Positions 18,455-29,856 of a stretch of DNA of 64,000 nucleotides are shown one piece after another. Each line of letters starts with the position of its first letter. Positions within the stretch are counted from its first letter, which is position 1. Origin of the DNA: Chamaecrista fasciculata (lineage: Eukaryota; Streptophyta; Magnoliopsida; Fabales; Fabaceae); assembly GCA_003254925.1 (NCBI GenBank), contig QANZ01029623.1, positions 84,843 through 148,842 on the forward strand, written 5' to 3'. The notes below the pieces were generated by a model. The model saw only the letters and a program-made list of their open reading frames with translations, did not search any database and was not told where the DNA came from. The position numbers and the translations under genes were made by a program.

Positions 18455-18463
<9 letters not shown>

Positions 18464-18520
<57 letters not shown>

Positions 18521-18871
18521 TAATAAAGGCACCCTCTCAAAATAGAGATAACCTATTACTTTTTGCCCCTGAATTGTTACTGAGTCAACGATTTAATTCG
18601 TGAATTGTAGGAAAATATTAAATATGTATCAATTTCTAAATCTTACAGTCAATCTTTTGGTCCCTAAATTGTAGAAAAATACGAATCAGTTCCTGAATTT
18701 TACACCATTGTCAATCTTTTAGTACACGAATTATAGCAAAATACGAATTAGCCCCTAAATTTTACACGACCATCAACTTTTTGGTTCCTGAGTGTTAACG
18801 GTTAATAAAAAATATGATTTGTGACACTTCTACACTTGAAGATAATTATTTAACAAAAATATTTTTTTTAA
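18464..18871. repeat. (AAT)n microsatellite and repeated 'cctgaattgt' phrases
   Basis: The AAT tract continues to about 18517. From 18541 to 18800 three to four degenerate copies of a phrase meaning roughly 'gaattgtagaaaaatacgaa' occur. This looks like one arm of a decayed inverted-repeat element whose partner is missing. Confidence 0.5.
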
Positions 18872-19356
18872 GGCCAAAGTCCTATTTTGGTCCCCCAATT
18901 ATGCTCAATGTTCCAAAATTCAAATTGGTCTTTCAGTTATTTTTCGTTCCATGTTGGTCCTTCAGTTATGCTTAGTGTTCCAAATTGGTCCCTCAGTTAT
19001 TTTTCGTTCCATATTAGTCCCTCAATTTTGTAAAATTTGACACAGTTGGTCCCTCAAACGTTTTCCATCCATTATTTCGGTAAAAAAAAAAGACAAAATT
19101 GATTTTTAGCTCCTAAAAGTTTGAATTTTTTGCATTAAGAACATTTTTCTCATAATAAAACTAAAATGTAAGAAAAAAGAAATAACCGAAAGATTTTAGT
19201 TTATTTCACACGAAAAAATAATTTTTTTTTCTCTCTGTCTCTCTCCCCCTCTTGTCTCTCTCTCGTCTCTCTCTCCCAATAAAAAAAGGTCAAAGTTCTA
19301 TTTTAGTCTATTTTGGTCCCCCAATTATCCTCAATGGCCAAAATAAAACTTTGACC
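18872..19356. mobile_element. Mutator-like MITE
   Basis: The left tip GGCCAAAGTCCTATTTTGG pairs with a right tip ending ATAAAACTTTGACC. The 9-bp flanks TTTTTTTAA are identical (18863-18871 and 19357-19365), although they are low-complexity. The arms carry 'ttggtccctcagttat' repeats. A CT-rich tract lies near 19230-19275. The element sits about 300 bp beyond the ankyrin stop codon. Confidence 0.75.
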
Positions 19357-19365
19357 TTTTTTTAA

Positions 19366-19660
19366 TGATTAAACATTAATTCTTAAAGGATTAATCATTA
19401 GTCTGTCGAGTTGGAGATACATTGGACAAGAAAAAAAAAAAGATATTCGAGGATTTCTGTTGATCGACAATATTGATGACTAAATTCCTAATTCTATTGG
19501 AATTCACCATTCAATAAGTCCTTTATGTGTACAACGTGACATTGTTATCATCAGATAATATCTAATGCCTAAATAGTATAGGCATGCATACTACTAAGAA
19601 ACAATAATAGAGACTTTAATATATACATATATCCCACTGCAAATACACACACTTCTACTT
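19366..19660. other. 3' flank of the ankyrin gene
   Basis: AT-rich sequence, likely 3' UTR and terminator region of the minus-strand ankyrin gene. No other feature seen. Confidence 0.5.
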
Positions 19661-22600
19661 CTACACATTAGGATTTGTGTTGCCAAAGATGGCTTCTTTT
19701 GTCACTAATCTTATCCCCCTCACCCACATCTCAGCCATTTCAACCCCACCTTCTTCACACACAAAATGTACCTCTTTATTCCTCGTAGTCACCACATAAA
19801 ACAACCCCTCTTCATTATCAACATCAACATCAAACATGTCCCTACGATTCCTTCGAAACCTCGTACTTCCTCCAACCTTAGCATCCTTACAAATCACATT
19901 CCTCTTATTTGATCTTCCCCACTTCAAAATCCCTCTTTCCCCATCCATTACTAGTAATTTTCTATGCAATGACCCTTTCCCACACTTTGTATGCTTCTTC
20001 AGGTAAGCCCCACACAATACTAACTTTCTAGCAAGCTCATCAAGTATCACTCTCTCTGCATCATTCTCAATAATGCCTTCTTTTCTTGCAAGTGAAAGTG
20101 GTGTCTCATTTCTCTCGTTTTGTATATCACATTTGGCTCCATGTTGAATCAAAAGCTTACACATTTCACCATGGCACCTTCTTGCTGCCAACATCAATGG
20201 GGTGTATCCTGCATCGTCAAAGGGAATGTTATTAAGATATCGATTTAAGTTTTAAAATCTTAAGAGTTTATAATGTTATTTAAAAAAGGCTAAAATGCAC
20301 TTTTGGTCTCATAACTTTGGCAAAGGTTTCAATTTGGTCCCATAACTTTTTTTGTTGCAATTTGGTCCCATAACTTTGGCAAAAGTCTCAATTTGGTCCC
20401 ATAACTTTTTTTGTTGCAATTTTGGTCCCATAACTTTGGAAAAAATCTCAATTTGGTCCCTAACTTTTTTTGTTGCAATTTTGATCCCATAACTTTTGAA
20501 AACGTCTCACCATTGGTCCCAATACTGATTTCCATCTATTATCTGCACCTAAAGATGATCTGACATACTAAGTTGGATGATGATGAGTGAAGTTATGAGA
20601 CGGATGGAAATTAGCTTGGGACAAACGGTGAGACGTTTTTAGAAATTATGGGACCAAAATTGCAACAAAAAAAGTTATGGGACCAAATTGAAACCTTTGC
20701 CAAAATTATGGGACCAAAAGTGCACTTTAGCCTTTAAAAAATAATAAGATCTTATGATTCTACTAAATTCAATTTTACCATTCCATCTATTTTGTGTCTA
20801 TTATGACCCATTATAAAATCTTGATCTTAATTACCTTGTTGGTCAAAGGCATGGATGTCATCACATCCTTCTTCTATTAATTTCTGAACAAACTCTATGT
20901 CCCCATGGCGAGTAGCGCAGTGAAGAAGATTTACCTCAGATGAACAACTGCATTTCTTTTCCTTTGCATATTCAAGCATTATCTTTTCAAACACTTCACC
21001 ATTTTTGTTCAAATCCGCAAGGTTAAGTGCTGTCAAGCCATGCTTGTTTTGAAGCTTTACTACATCAGCACCAGCATAAAGAAGCAATTTGAAAATTTCT
21101 GTGTTTCCCTTTTCTGCTGCTATCATGGCAGATGAGAATCCATCACCATCTTGCTCGTTTAAATCTATCATGTCCTTATGTGATTCAATGAGCTTCTTCA
21201 ATGCCTCGAAGTCATTTTTACGAGTTGCAAGAATCAGTGCAGAAAATCTTGAAGGATTTCTGGATTTAACAACATTCCCACCTCGAATCACATCCAAAAT
21301 TGTTCTCTCAAACACATCAATCCACTGAAGAGAGTTTGCAATTGAGGTTACACAGTCGCCATTTGCATTCACCAAACCCATATCAGCACCTGCTGATGCC
21401 AAAACTCTTAAGCATGTCTCGTGCTTAAACCTCACACAGATCATTATTGCTGAATCTCCAGATTTTGTCACAGAGTTCAAGTTACAACCAGCATCAATTA
21501 GACAGCTGAGAATTTTACAAAATCCTAACCTGTTACAAAATTTGAAAGAATTAGAGAAATTAATCACATAAAGGCTTTGAGGTGTGGTTGCCTCTACATT
21601 GGAAAGAACAGAAAAGTCCTTCCAACGACAAAGTCTATAAATTGAATTTCTAATTCTACTTTGCACTTCATTTTGTGTGGTATGAAACACTATTTATAAT
21701 TGATCGACATGCCTAATTCATAAGACATATACAGATATATTTATTAATTGCTAATAGATATTATTTAATAGTTATATCTGTTTACAATAAAAGATATGTT
21801 TACTAATATTAAAAGACATCACTAATAGATGTATCTCTTCAAAACTCTAAAGCATTTCTAGTGAAGGGGAAGACCTAAGAAAACTATCCAAGAAATTATC
21901 CAGAAAGATTTATTTATCAATAACCTAACGGTTGACATGTGCAATGATAGAACGTGTTGGCTTTAGTTGATCCATATAGCCGATCCTACTTAGTGGGAAA
22001 AGGCTTTGATTGTTGTTAGTGTATACCTCATACAGATCATTATCGTCGAATCTCCAGATTTTGTCACCGAGTTCAAAGAACAACTAGCATTAATCAGACC
22101 GGTAAGAACCTTACAAATATAATCCTAACCTCGCAGCCAGATGAATTGGGAAAATTTTGGTTTCTTCTTTTGTTTGAAATGTTGCTTCAGGATCTGCATT
22201 GCAATGTAGGAGTATAGATAAGGCTTTTTGGTTGTTGCAAAGTATGGCATGGTGCAAGAGGGTCCTCCCTATGTGGTAAAAACCATTAGGGGAAATGTGG
22301 TTGAGAAGACTGTGTAATACAGAACCAGTGGATTCATAATACTCCACAGCACACCACGTTATGGGGTAAGCCTCTGCTAGTGAAGCACCCACACGGATTT
22401 CTTCTTCTCCTGTGTCGTTTTCCCAGGACCATGCACCTACTTTGACCTTGATGTCTGTTCTTACACCAACCTAGTTTTTAAGATTAATATGTTAATACCT
22501 CGTTAGAAACTGATGGGGTAGCCAAAAAAATATGTAAGTTGGCCAAACTGTTGGGTAGTTTGTAATATAGAGATGAAATAGTCTCACATTGGACAATTTA

Positions 22601-25600
22601 AAGAGTGCTTCATTGTATATATTTTAGAATCTGAATGTGCAACTAAGTGATATGTGTGACATATTAATATATATATATATATATCAAATTAGAATAAAAT
22701 CAAATTAATTATTTTTTTAAATTCAAAAGAAGCAATGACTAAATCATACAAATATGTCGGTTAGAAGTACTCTTCAAACTAAAAGTACATCAATTGTTTG
22801 TAGTGCACATTCAAACTCTATAAATAAAGGATTTTAAGGGTTTTGTTGTATCTTGAGAGAGATATACTGTAAATTCTCTTATAGTACAATCATAATCTCT
22901 TAAAAGAAAGTAAATTTCTCAAGCCTCAAAACCCTCCTCCTCATACTCTGTTTCTAAGACAAACAATAATGTTAAGTTTAATATGTTAATTAATACCTCG
23001 TTAGAACGTGATGAGGTAGCCAAAAAAAATATGTAAGTTGATCGAACAATTTGATCATAAATTGTTGTACTTTGAGAAAAATGCAAATAACCCCCTCAAT
23101 TATCAAACATAGCAAATAACTCTCTTTAATTATGCCTTAGTTACAAATAACAACCTCAACTTTCAAACTTAACAAATCACCCCCTTCAACTATAGTCTAT
23201 TGTAAAAAATCATTTTAACTTTAATATTTAACATATGACTCATTAAATTTTAACAACCTTTTAAATTTTACATTCTTTTGTTTATTTTTTACACTTCACA
23301 AAGAAATAGGAAGTGAGAACTATGTGTAAAATTACAGTTTAATACAAAATTGTGAAAGTTCAATGAGTATTTGCTAAAATTTCATAGTTAAACAGGGGTG
23401 TTGACAACTAATAATAGTTTAAGGAGGGTATTTGCTAGCTTGATAGTTTAACGAGTTATTTGCAACTAGACCATAGTTGAAGAGACTATTTGCTAGACTT
23501 AAAAGTTGAGGGAGCTATTTGCAAATTAGGCCATATATAGTTGAAGGAGGCTATTTGCATTGTACTTCCTTGTACTTCACATAAAGTACTATATAGCAGG
23601 TAATTGCTTATTATATTTGCAAGAATCACTTCAGCATAACATATGTCCCATCTTAGCACTAGTTATGGCAAGCTTCAGATCTTCTAGAGAATAGAGAGAT
23701 ATTCATTGAAAACTAGCCAATGTACGAGTTAGTTATGCCAGGGCATGCTCAAAGAGAAGTATACAAAAATAATGACTTGCATTGCCACATGTAAATCTAA
23801 ACCAGTACTATTTACTTCAAGAATCTGTACATATCTATCTCAATCTCATTTAATTTGAATCTTCTTAATTGTTATCTAAAATTAACATAAACAGTTTACA
23901 CACCTTATGGATCACTCTTACCGACTCAAATGGAAACTGCCACGTCTCACCACTCTCTCTGTGTGTATCTCTTTTTTAAAATTGAGATCACGAAATTCCA
24001 AGAAGAAATTAAGAATATGCATTGATTCCACTACTTATGTAAAATGAATAAGCTAACCTCCAAGAGCAATCTAACAACGTTTATCTGCCTGCTCACCACA
24101 GCTGCAAACAGTGCATTGCAATCAACATTGGCGTGAAGGAATGGCTTTGAAGATTGAAGCAGTGTTCTGGTAATTGCATTGGCATCCACTCCATGCTGCA
24201 AATTGCAAAACATTCCAAGATTATGTCATTTAAGAAGGGATAATCTTGGATATCATATAGGATATCACGATTCCAATTCTTGGACTATTAAAAAAATATT
24301 TTTCTAATCTAGACACTTGGACTCAAGTAGGTTTTAAAATCAATCTCCAACCTAAATCTTAAAAGTAGTCAAATTCTTGTTCTTGAACTCATTCCAGAAA
24401 GAATTCAAAATAAATTATTTCTTAGAACAAATTGCAAATTCGATTTTTTTTTTGGTTAAGTTGCAAATCATGCCCTTATCTTTTTTTTGTTGCAAATTTG
24501 GTCCCATATCTTTTGGTCAGGTTGTAGATTTGGTCTCGTATCTTTGCAAAATGTTCCGTTCCATCCTAAATTTCATTCATCTCCCTCGTTAAGTGTGACA
24601 CAAACAACTGACATGGGGACCAAAATTGCAAAATATATATATATATATAAGATCAAAATCGCAACTTACCCCAAAGATAAATTACCAAAATCTCCTCCAA
24701 GTCAGCTACATACCCAGGTCATACTTAACGGAGGAAGATGAACAAAATTTTGGGTGGGACTAAAGGTGAAACTCTTTGCAAAGATATAAGACCAAATTTA
24801 CAACCTGACCAAAAGATATAGGATCATATTTGCAACAAAAAAAAATAAGGGTCTGATTTGCAACCTAACCAAAAGATATGAGATCAAATCTGCAACAAAG
24901 AAAAGATAAGGGCCTGATTTGCAATTTGATCAAAAAGATAAAGGACTTATCACTTTGGCCCATTTCTTATTAACGTAAGATCTATTTTTGTTAATTTTTT
25001 CATCTATACCTTGATGAGTACATGAACAACCTCAAGGAAACCTCTGCAAGAAGCAGAGACAAGGGCATGAACAGCAACTTGAGAACGAATCATGTTGGAC
25101 AACATGAGTAGCTCAGAAAATCTGGCATGTCCAAAATAGCTTGATTCCATCAAAGCCTCCTCACAAGCAAGCTGAGATGCTCCAGAATTGATAAGAAACA
25201 CTAATACTTCTTCATGCCCTTCTCTCACTGCTGCTGTTGTCGCATATCCTCGGAACATTCTTAAATTCACATTAGCCCCTGCATTCTGTCCAAATTGTAA
25301 CAAAAACAAAATAATGATAATGATAACACAACAACAATAATGAACTGATGCAACTCTTGAAAAATATATAGTATGATGTGTGATGTGGTTTGGGCCAAAC
25401 CGCCAACCCGCCAAAACCAACCCAATCCGCAGGTTTGGTTTGGGCCGGCGGGTTGGTTTGGTTTGAAAATTTCTAACACGCAGTGATTTGGGTTGGGCTG
25501 TGGGTTTCATAATTCTGAGTCTGCTCAACCCAACCCAACCCGCGAGCCTGCTATTTATTTTTTTTTATTTTTTATTTTAATATATATATATATAAATAAT

Positions 25601-28400
25601 AGTTAATATAATTATATAATACATATGACTCTTGAACTATTTTTCCCCTTAGCCTTAATGTTATATTAGTGATTTCACTTTCAATTAATTAAATTTAACT
25701 TGTATACACCAACTTCAATTTCTTTAAATGAGTATATGACTTTTAATCATATTATTAATTAATGAATCATGATAATAAGACACTTTTTTCGTCAAAATTC
25801 AATATGAAAAAAATTGAAAAATAAAAAAAAAATTGTTTGCAAATTGAAATGAGTCAGCCCGCCAGCGCGCCCAACCCAACCTGTTGCAGTTTGGTTTGGT
25901 TTGGTATAGGCTGAAATAATTTTTTTTCCAATACCCAACCCAAACCAACCCGCCGCCTTCAGAAAATTTCAACCCAAACCAACCCGCCCTAACTTTCACT
26001 TGTTTTTTTTAAACTAAACATACAAATTGGTATTTGAAAAATAAATAAATTGACTATTCAATAACGAAAAGTCTAGTTCAAAGATTTTAATTCCTAAAAG
26101 TCTTTGAGCTAATACACTTTAATTTTTTTGTTGACCAAGGGGCACTTTTAATCTCATATATTTTACTCAAGTATTAATTTGGTCTCGTATCTTTTTTTAT
26201 TATACTTTTAGTTTCATATCTTTTGGTCATGTGCAGAATTAGTCTCATATCTTTTTTGTTGTAGATTTGGTCTCATATTTTTACAAAAATTCTATTGTTA
26301 GTCGCGTAATGTAGAACCTTTTACAAAAATATGGGACTAATTCTACAACCTGACCAAAAAATATGAGACCAAAAGTAAACAAAAGAAGATACGAGACCAA
26401 ATTGAGACTTGAACGAAAGATATGAGATCAAAAGTGCAATAAAAAAGATACGGGACCAAATTGTAATCTGAAAAAAAAATATGAAAACAAATTGAAATCT
26501 AAACAAAAAAATATGAGAGCAAAAATAAGTTTAAAAGATTAAAAAATGTTGATTCTATAACGTCAGATTAAAAGTTTGTAGATGAGACTTCTAAAATTTA
26601 ATTCTCCAACTCGTATATTTTTTCGATAAAAAGTAATTTTGGTATCTCAAAATATTTTTTAAAAATTACCAAAACAAAAATGTCTCACAAGTTAAAACTA
26701 AATATAAATAATATAATTAAGACACACTTGTTTTTTTTTTGGCCTCAAGACACACTTGTTTTAACCAAAAAAAACCCTCAAATATTTAAATAACATCATT
26801 CCCAAATCTATATCCAATTGATTAACATTCAAACCAAATTAATCAGATTAAGGGTATGTTTGGGAGCCAGTTAATTTTAATCCAATCTCATCCAAATGGA
26901 TGGGATGAGATTATTTTTTAATTGGATGAGATGAGATGATGTATTGGTGTTTGAGTGATTTTAGTGATAATGATGTTAAATAGGGTGTGAAATTATATAA
27001 AATGGTATGTAATGATTGTGGTTGGTAGAAATAAGTTGATGGATTTTTGTAATTTGTATAGGGGTAGAAATGGTAGAAAATAGTGAGATGAGATGGAGAT
27101 AATGAGATGAGATGATAGTGTTTGGTTGTGTTTTGATTGAAATAATATTGAGATGAGATGATATTGAGAAGTGTGATATGGTATTGGAAATTGTGAGGAT
27201 GAGAAAATTTTGAATTGAGGGTTAAGGGTCAATCCAAATCCAAGTGGATGAGATTATGAGCCAAAATGAAAATAATATTGGAATTATTTTTTGACATACA
27301 ATTTGGTCCATAAATTCGAACTGTTCCAATTAATCAATCTCTAACATGCGTAAAAGATAACTGGGGCATTGTAGAAAACCCCAATCATTATAATGGGGTC
27401 TATTTATGAAATTGAACGACAAAAAAATAACAAATAATAGTTTGAGGACCAAATAGCAAATTAGAAAACAACACTAAATTCTAATAAAATGTGTGGTGAA
27501 AGGTTCATTTTGGTCCTAAATGTATGGCCTAATATTCATTTTGGTCCATTATTTTTTTAAATGTTGAAATTTGTCCTAAATGTTAGCAAAATGATTAATG
27601 GTGGACCAAAATAAACATTAGAACAAACATTTAGGACCAAATTAACCCTTTAACCCTTTATTTTTGAATCCAATGATTCAAACCTGTACATACACGTGGG
27701 CCATTTTGTATTTTGTCCCTAAAAAAATATTACCGTTATTATTTAGGAAATAGTTTTAACTAATCTCATNNNNNNNNNNNNNNNNNNNNNNNNNNNNNNN
27801 NNNNNNNAAAACAACACTACACAATTTTTTATTCTATTTTTTTAAAAAAATGTAATAGCGGGACTAGAAAAAGATTGTACCTTAAAAAAAATTTGGATTC
27901 AATTATAAATTTTACTCAAACATATAGAAGAACATTGGGACAAAAAAAAAATAAAACATTACAATTTTCTAGCTACCCATGATTCGAACCAAAAAAACAA
28001 TAGACACGTGGAAACTTGTATCTTTTTCCAACAAAAAAGTTATTTTCTATTATCCAGAGTGTATAATCATCGAATAATTTTGGACGCGAATATAGAACAA
28101 AAAATAGTCTGAGTGCGACAATGAAACTAATTGCATAGTTTGAGAAAAAAACTAAACAAAAAATAATTTTAAGAGCCAAGGAAACTGAGCTCATAGTTTG
28201 AGGACTAAAATACCTATAAAAGTGAAGATAGTTAATTTTTTTCTTTTAAAAAAAAACTACATTAAAGAGAATGGAAGAAGATTATAACTTAAAAAATATT
28301 TTAGGGATTAAATTGTATATTCTACTCAAAACAAATAGAGGAATATTGCAACTAAAAAAATAATAATATTGTAAAATTTTGTTCAATTAAATCAATATAA

Positions 28401-28431
<31 letters not shown>

Positions 28432-29432
28432 AGAGTGTGGGTGTGGGTGTGTAAGAGAGAGAGAGAGGTGTATGTGTGTGTGTGTGAGAGAGAGAGAGAA
28501 AGTGTGTGTGTGAGAGAGAAAGGTGTGTGTGAGTGGAAAAGAGAAAAAAAAATGATGAGAAATGATAGATGGAGAGAGAAAATTATAAGTGTAATAAATG
28601 AGGGTATGTAAAATTATTATTTTGTCTAATTCTTTTTTTATATTTGTATTAAGTATAGGTAATTATAGGTGTATAAGTAGGGATAGATTAGTAATTGTAA
28701 GAGAAAATGAGATGATGTTGTGAATGAGATGATGATGTGGATGAGATGACATGAGATGAAGGTTAAAAAAACATCTTTATCCAATCCTAAGATGAGATGA
28801 TGATTGAATGAGATGAGATCATAATCCTCGTCCTCCCAAACAGGCTCTAAATTTTTCAGGTTGTGAATCTAAGCTTTCACAATCTATCTTGGAGATCACG
28901 AAATACGAGCCTCAAAGATTAAAAAGCAAAAGGTCCCAAACTGAATTCTGTTTTGAACATTAACCAACTTCTCATTTTCAAAAATCCATTCAAACCACAA
29001 ATCCACAATTAACAATCTCAGATGGCGCGAAAACTTTTGCTAAAAATTCCAATATTCCTCGATCGATCGTGTTTACTGTAGTTGCAGACATTATTAAGAA
29101 GAAAATTTTACCAGTAGATTTCTGAGGAGCATGAGATTTCCATTGTGAGCGGCTAGAAACAGAGGAGTGACCTCAGTGTTGAACTCCTCGTACGCGAATC
29201 GAACTTCGTGAGGCGACTCATCGCGCGATACGATCTCTGTCGTTTTGGACCTCAGTCTCGCCGTTCCGATGAAATTCACGTCGACGAGAGGATTGTCAAT
29301 GTACCGAATCGCAGAGTCGGTGTCGCCGCCGTGGACGGCGTCGACGAGGCGTTGTGATGCGTCGGCGTCGTAATCGGAGGAAAAACGCTGCGTTCTGTGG
29401 TCTGAGCCAGATTTCACCTGTATCGTCGTCAT
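19661..29432 (-). CDS. ankyrin-repeat protein with a conserved plant C-terminal domain
   Basis: Six exons join in phase to 2,319 nt (772 aa): 29432-29112, 25285-25010, 24195-24058, 22470-22130, 21529-20835 and 20208-19661. Ankyrin repeats cover most of residues 90-640, for example GDTDSAIRYIDNPLVDVNF, TPLFLAAHNGNLMLLRNLL, GRTLLHHAILCNNQKAL and GYTPLMLAARRCHGEMCKLL. The C-terminal 130 residues (ILKWGRSNKRNVICKDA, then VVTTRNKEVHFVCEEGG and MAEMWVRGIRLVTKEAIFG) form a conserved block that looks PH-like, which is my inference. A protein of this architecture and length is widespread in plants, but I cannot name its function. The repeats suggest protein binding. Introns 1 (3.8 kb), 2, 3 and 5 are swollen by transposons. 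Intron 4 begins with a degraded copy of exon 5. A TATA-like run lies about 80 bp upstream and a MITE 117 bp upstream of the ATG. Confidence 0.88.
20288..20732. mobile_element. Mutator-like MITE in ankyrin intron 5
   Basis: Tips GGCTAAAATGCACTTTTGG and its counterpart ending AAAAGTGCACTTTAGCC. The exact 9-bp duplication TTTAAAAAA is at 20279-20287 and 20733-20741. The left arm has several 'ttggtcccataacttt' copies and the right arm fewer, so the arms are unequal. It lies 80 bp from the exon-6 acceptor. Confidence 0.88.
22027..22129 (-). repeat. decayed copy of the start of ankyrin exon 5, at the 5' end of intron 4
   Basis: This stretch aligns with 21430-21528, the first ~100 nt of exon 5. Both share GACAAAATCTGGAGATTC and GGTTAGGATT, at roughly 80-85% identity by eye. 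It abuts the exon-4 donor directly: exon 4 ends at AG|GTTAGGATTA, and the real exon 5 begins cag|GTTAGGATTTT. In the frame continuing from exon 4, the copy reaches a stop within about five codons. Confidence 0.85.
23081..23560. mobile_element. inverted-repeat element with 'caaatagcctccttcaa' arms (intron 3)
   Basis: The left arm begins ATGCAAATAACCCCCTCAA and the right arm ends GAAGGAGGCTATTTGCAT. Both arms are built from several copies of a ~50-bp phrase. The organisation is the same as in the GGTCCC elements but the sequence is different. No clear target duplication. Confidence 0.6.
24425..24961. mobile_element. Mutator-like MITE in ankyrin intron 2
   Basis: Inverted arms carry 'gcaaatttggtcccatatct' type repeats. 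The right tip ends TAAGGACTTATCACTTTGGCCC approximately; the left tip is decayed. Flanks ATTTCTTAG (24416-24424) and ATTTCTTAT (24962-24970) look like a 9-bp duplication with one change. An (AT)n tract lies at the centre. Confidence 0.65.
25380..25995. mobile_element. hAT-like non-autonomous element in ankyrin intron 1
   Basis: The two ends are rich in 'ggtttgggttggg' / 'aacccaaaccaaccc' phrases in opposite orientation, around an AT-rich core. The layout and phrases match the element at 42167-42954, which has hAT-type ends. Exact borders and target duplication are not resolved here. Confidence 0.55.
26138..26526. mobile_element. inverted-repeat MITE, GGTCCC class, decayed
   Basis: Left arm phrases such as 'ttaatttggtctcgtatctt' mirror right arm phrases such as 'aagatacgagaccaaattg'. 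Tips and target duplication are eroded. It is assigned to the same class by arm content and lies in ankyrin intron 1. Confidence 0.55.
26852..28847. mobile_element. PIF/Harbinger-like non-autonomous element
   Basis: The left tip GGGTATGTTTGGGAG and right tip CTCCCAAACAGGCTC are imperfect inverted repeats flanked by TAA on both sides (26849-26851 and 28848-28850). This is the TWA duplication of PIF/Harbinger elements. Subterminal regions are dense in 'gatgagatgaga' repeats. The interior holds a nested 'ttttggtcctaaatg' inverted segment (27500-27650), GT/GA microsatellites (28432-28530) and a 38-base gap. No transposase frame is visible. Confidence 0.75.
27770..27807. other. assembly gap (38 N)
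   Basis: Run of N in ankyrin intron 1, inside the PIF/Harbinger-like element. The true length of missing sequence is unknown. Confidence 1.
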
Positions 29433-29508
29433 TTCTATAATTCTATTCTATGTGTGTCGCCTTTGCAATTTGGCGCCAGCTAGAAGGTTTTGAGGGGGAA
29501 AGTGAAAG

Positions 29509-29518
29509 TATATATATA
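29509..29518 (-). promoter_or_regulatory. TATA-like run upstream of the ankyrin gene
   Basis: A TATATATATA run lies about 80 bp upstream of the ankyrin ATG (29432) in otherwise mixed sequence. Position and composition suit a core promoter. AT runs are common here, so support is weak. Confidence 0.3.
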
Positions 29519-29548
29519 GATAGAGGAGGGAAAGCTTGTTTTATAATT

Positions 29549-29847
29549 GGCTTAAGTGCACTTTTGGTCCCTTAACTTTTGCAAAGGTTTCAATTTGGCC
29601 CCCTAACTTTTTTTGTTGCAATTTTGGTCCTTTAACTTTTGAAAATATCTCAATTTGGTCCCCTAACTTTTGAAAACGTATCACCATTGGTCCCAAGTTA
29701 GGGGACCAAAATTGAGACTTTTGTGAAAGTTATGGGACCAAAGGTGAGACGTTTCCAAAAGTTAGAGGAACAAAATTGCAACAAAAAAGTTAGGGGACCA
29801 GATTGAGACCTTTGCGAAAGTTAGGGGACCAAAAGTGCACTTAAGCC
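29549..29847. mobile_element. Mutator-like MITE in the ankyrin promoter
   Basis: Tips GGCTTAAGTGCACTTTTGG and its mirror ending AAAAGTGCACTTAAGCC. The exact 9-bp duplication TTTATAATT is at 29540-29548 and 29848-29856. At 299 bp it is the shortest complete copy here. The arms carry 'ttggtcccctaacttttg' copies. It sits 117 bp upstream of the ankyrin start codon. Confidence 0.9.
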
Positions 29848-29856
29848 TTTATAATT

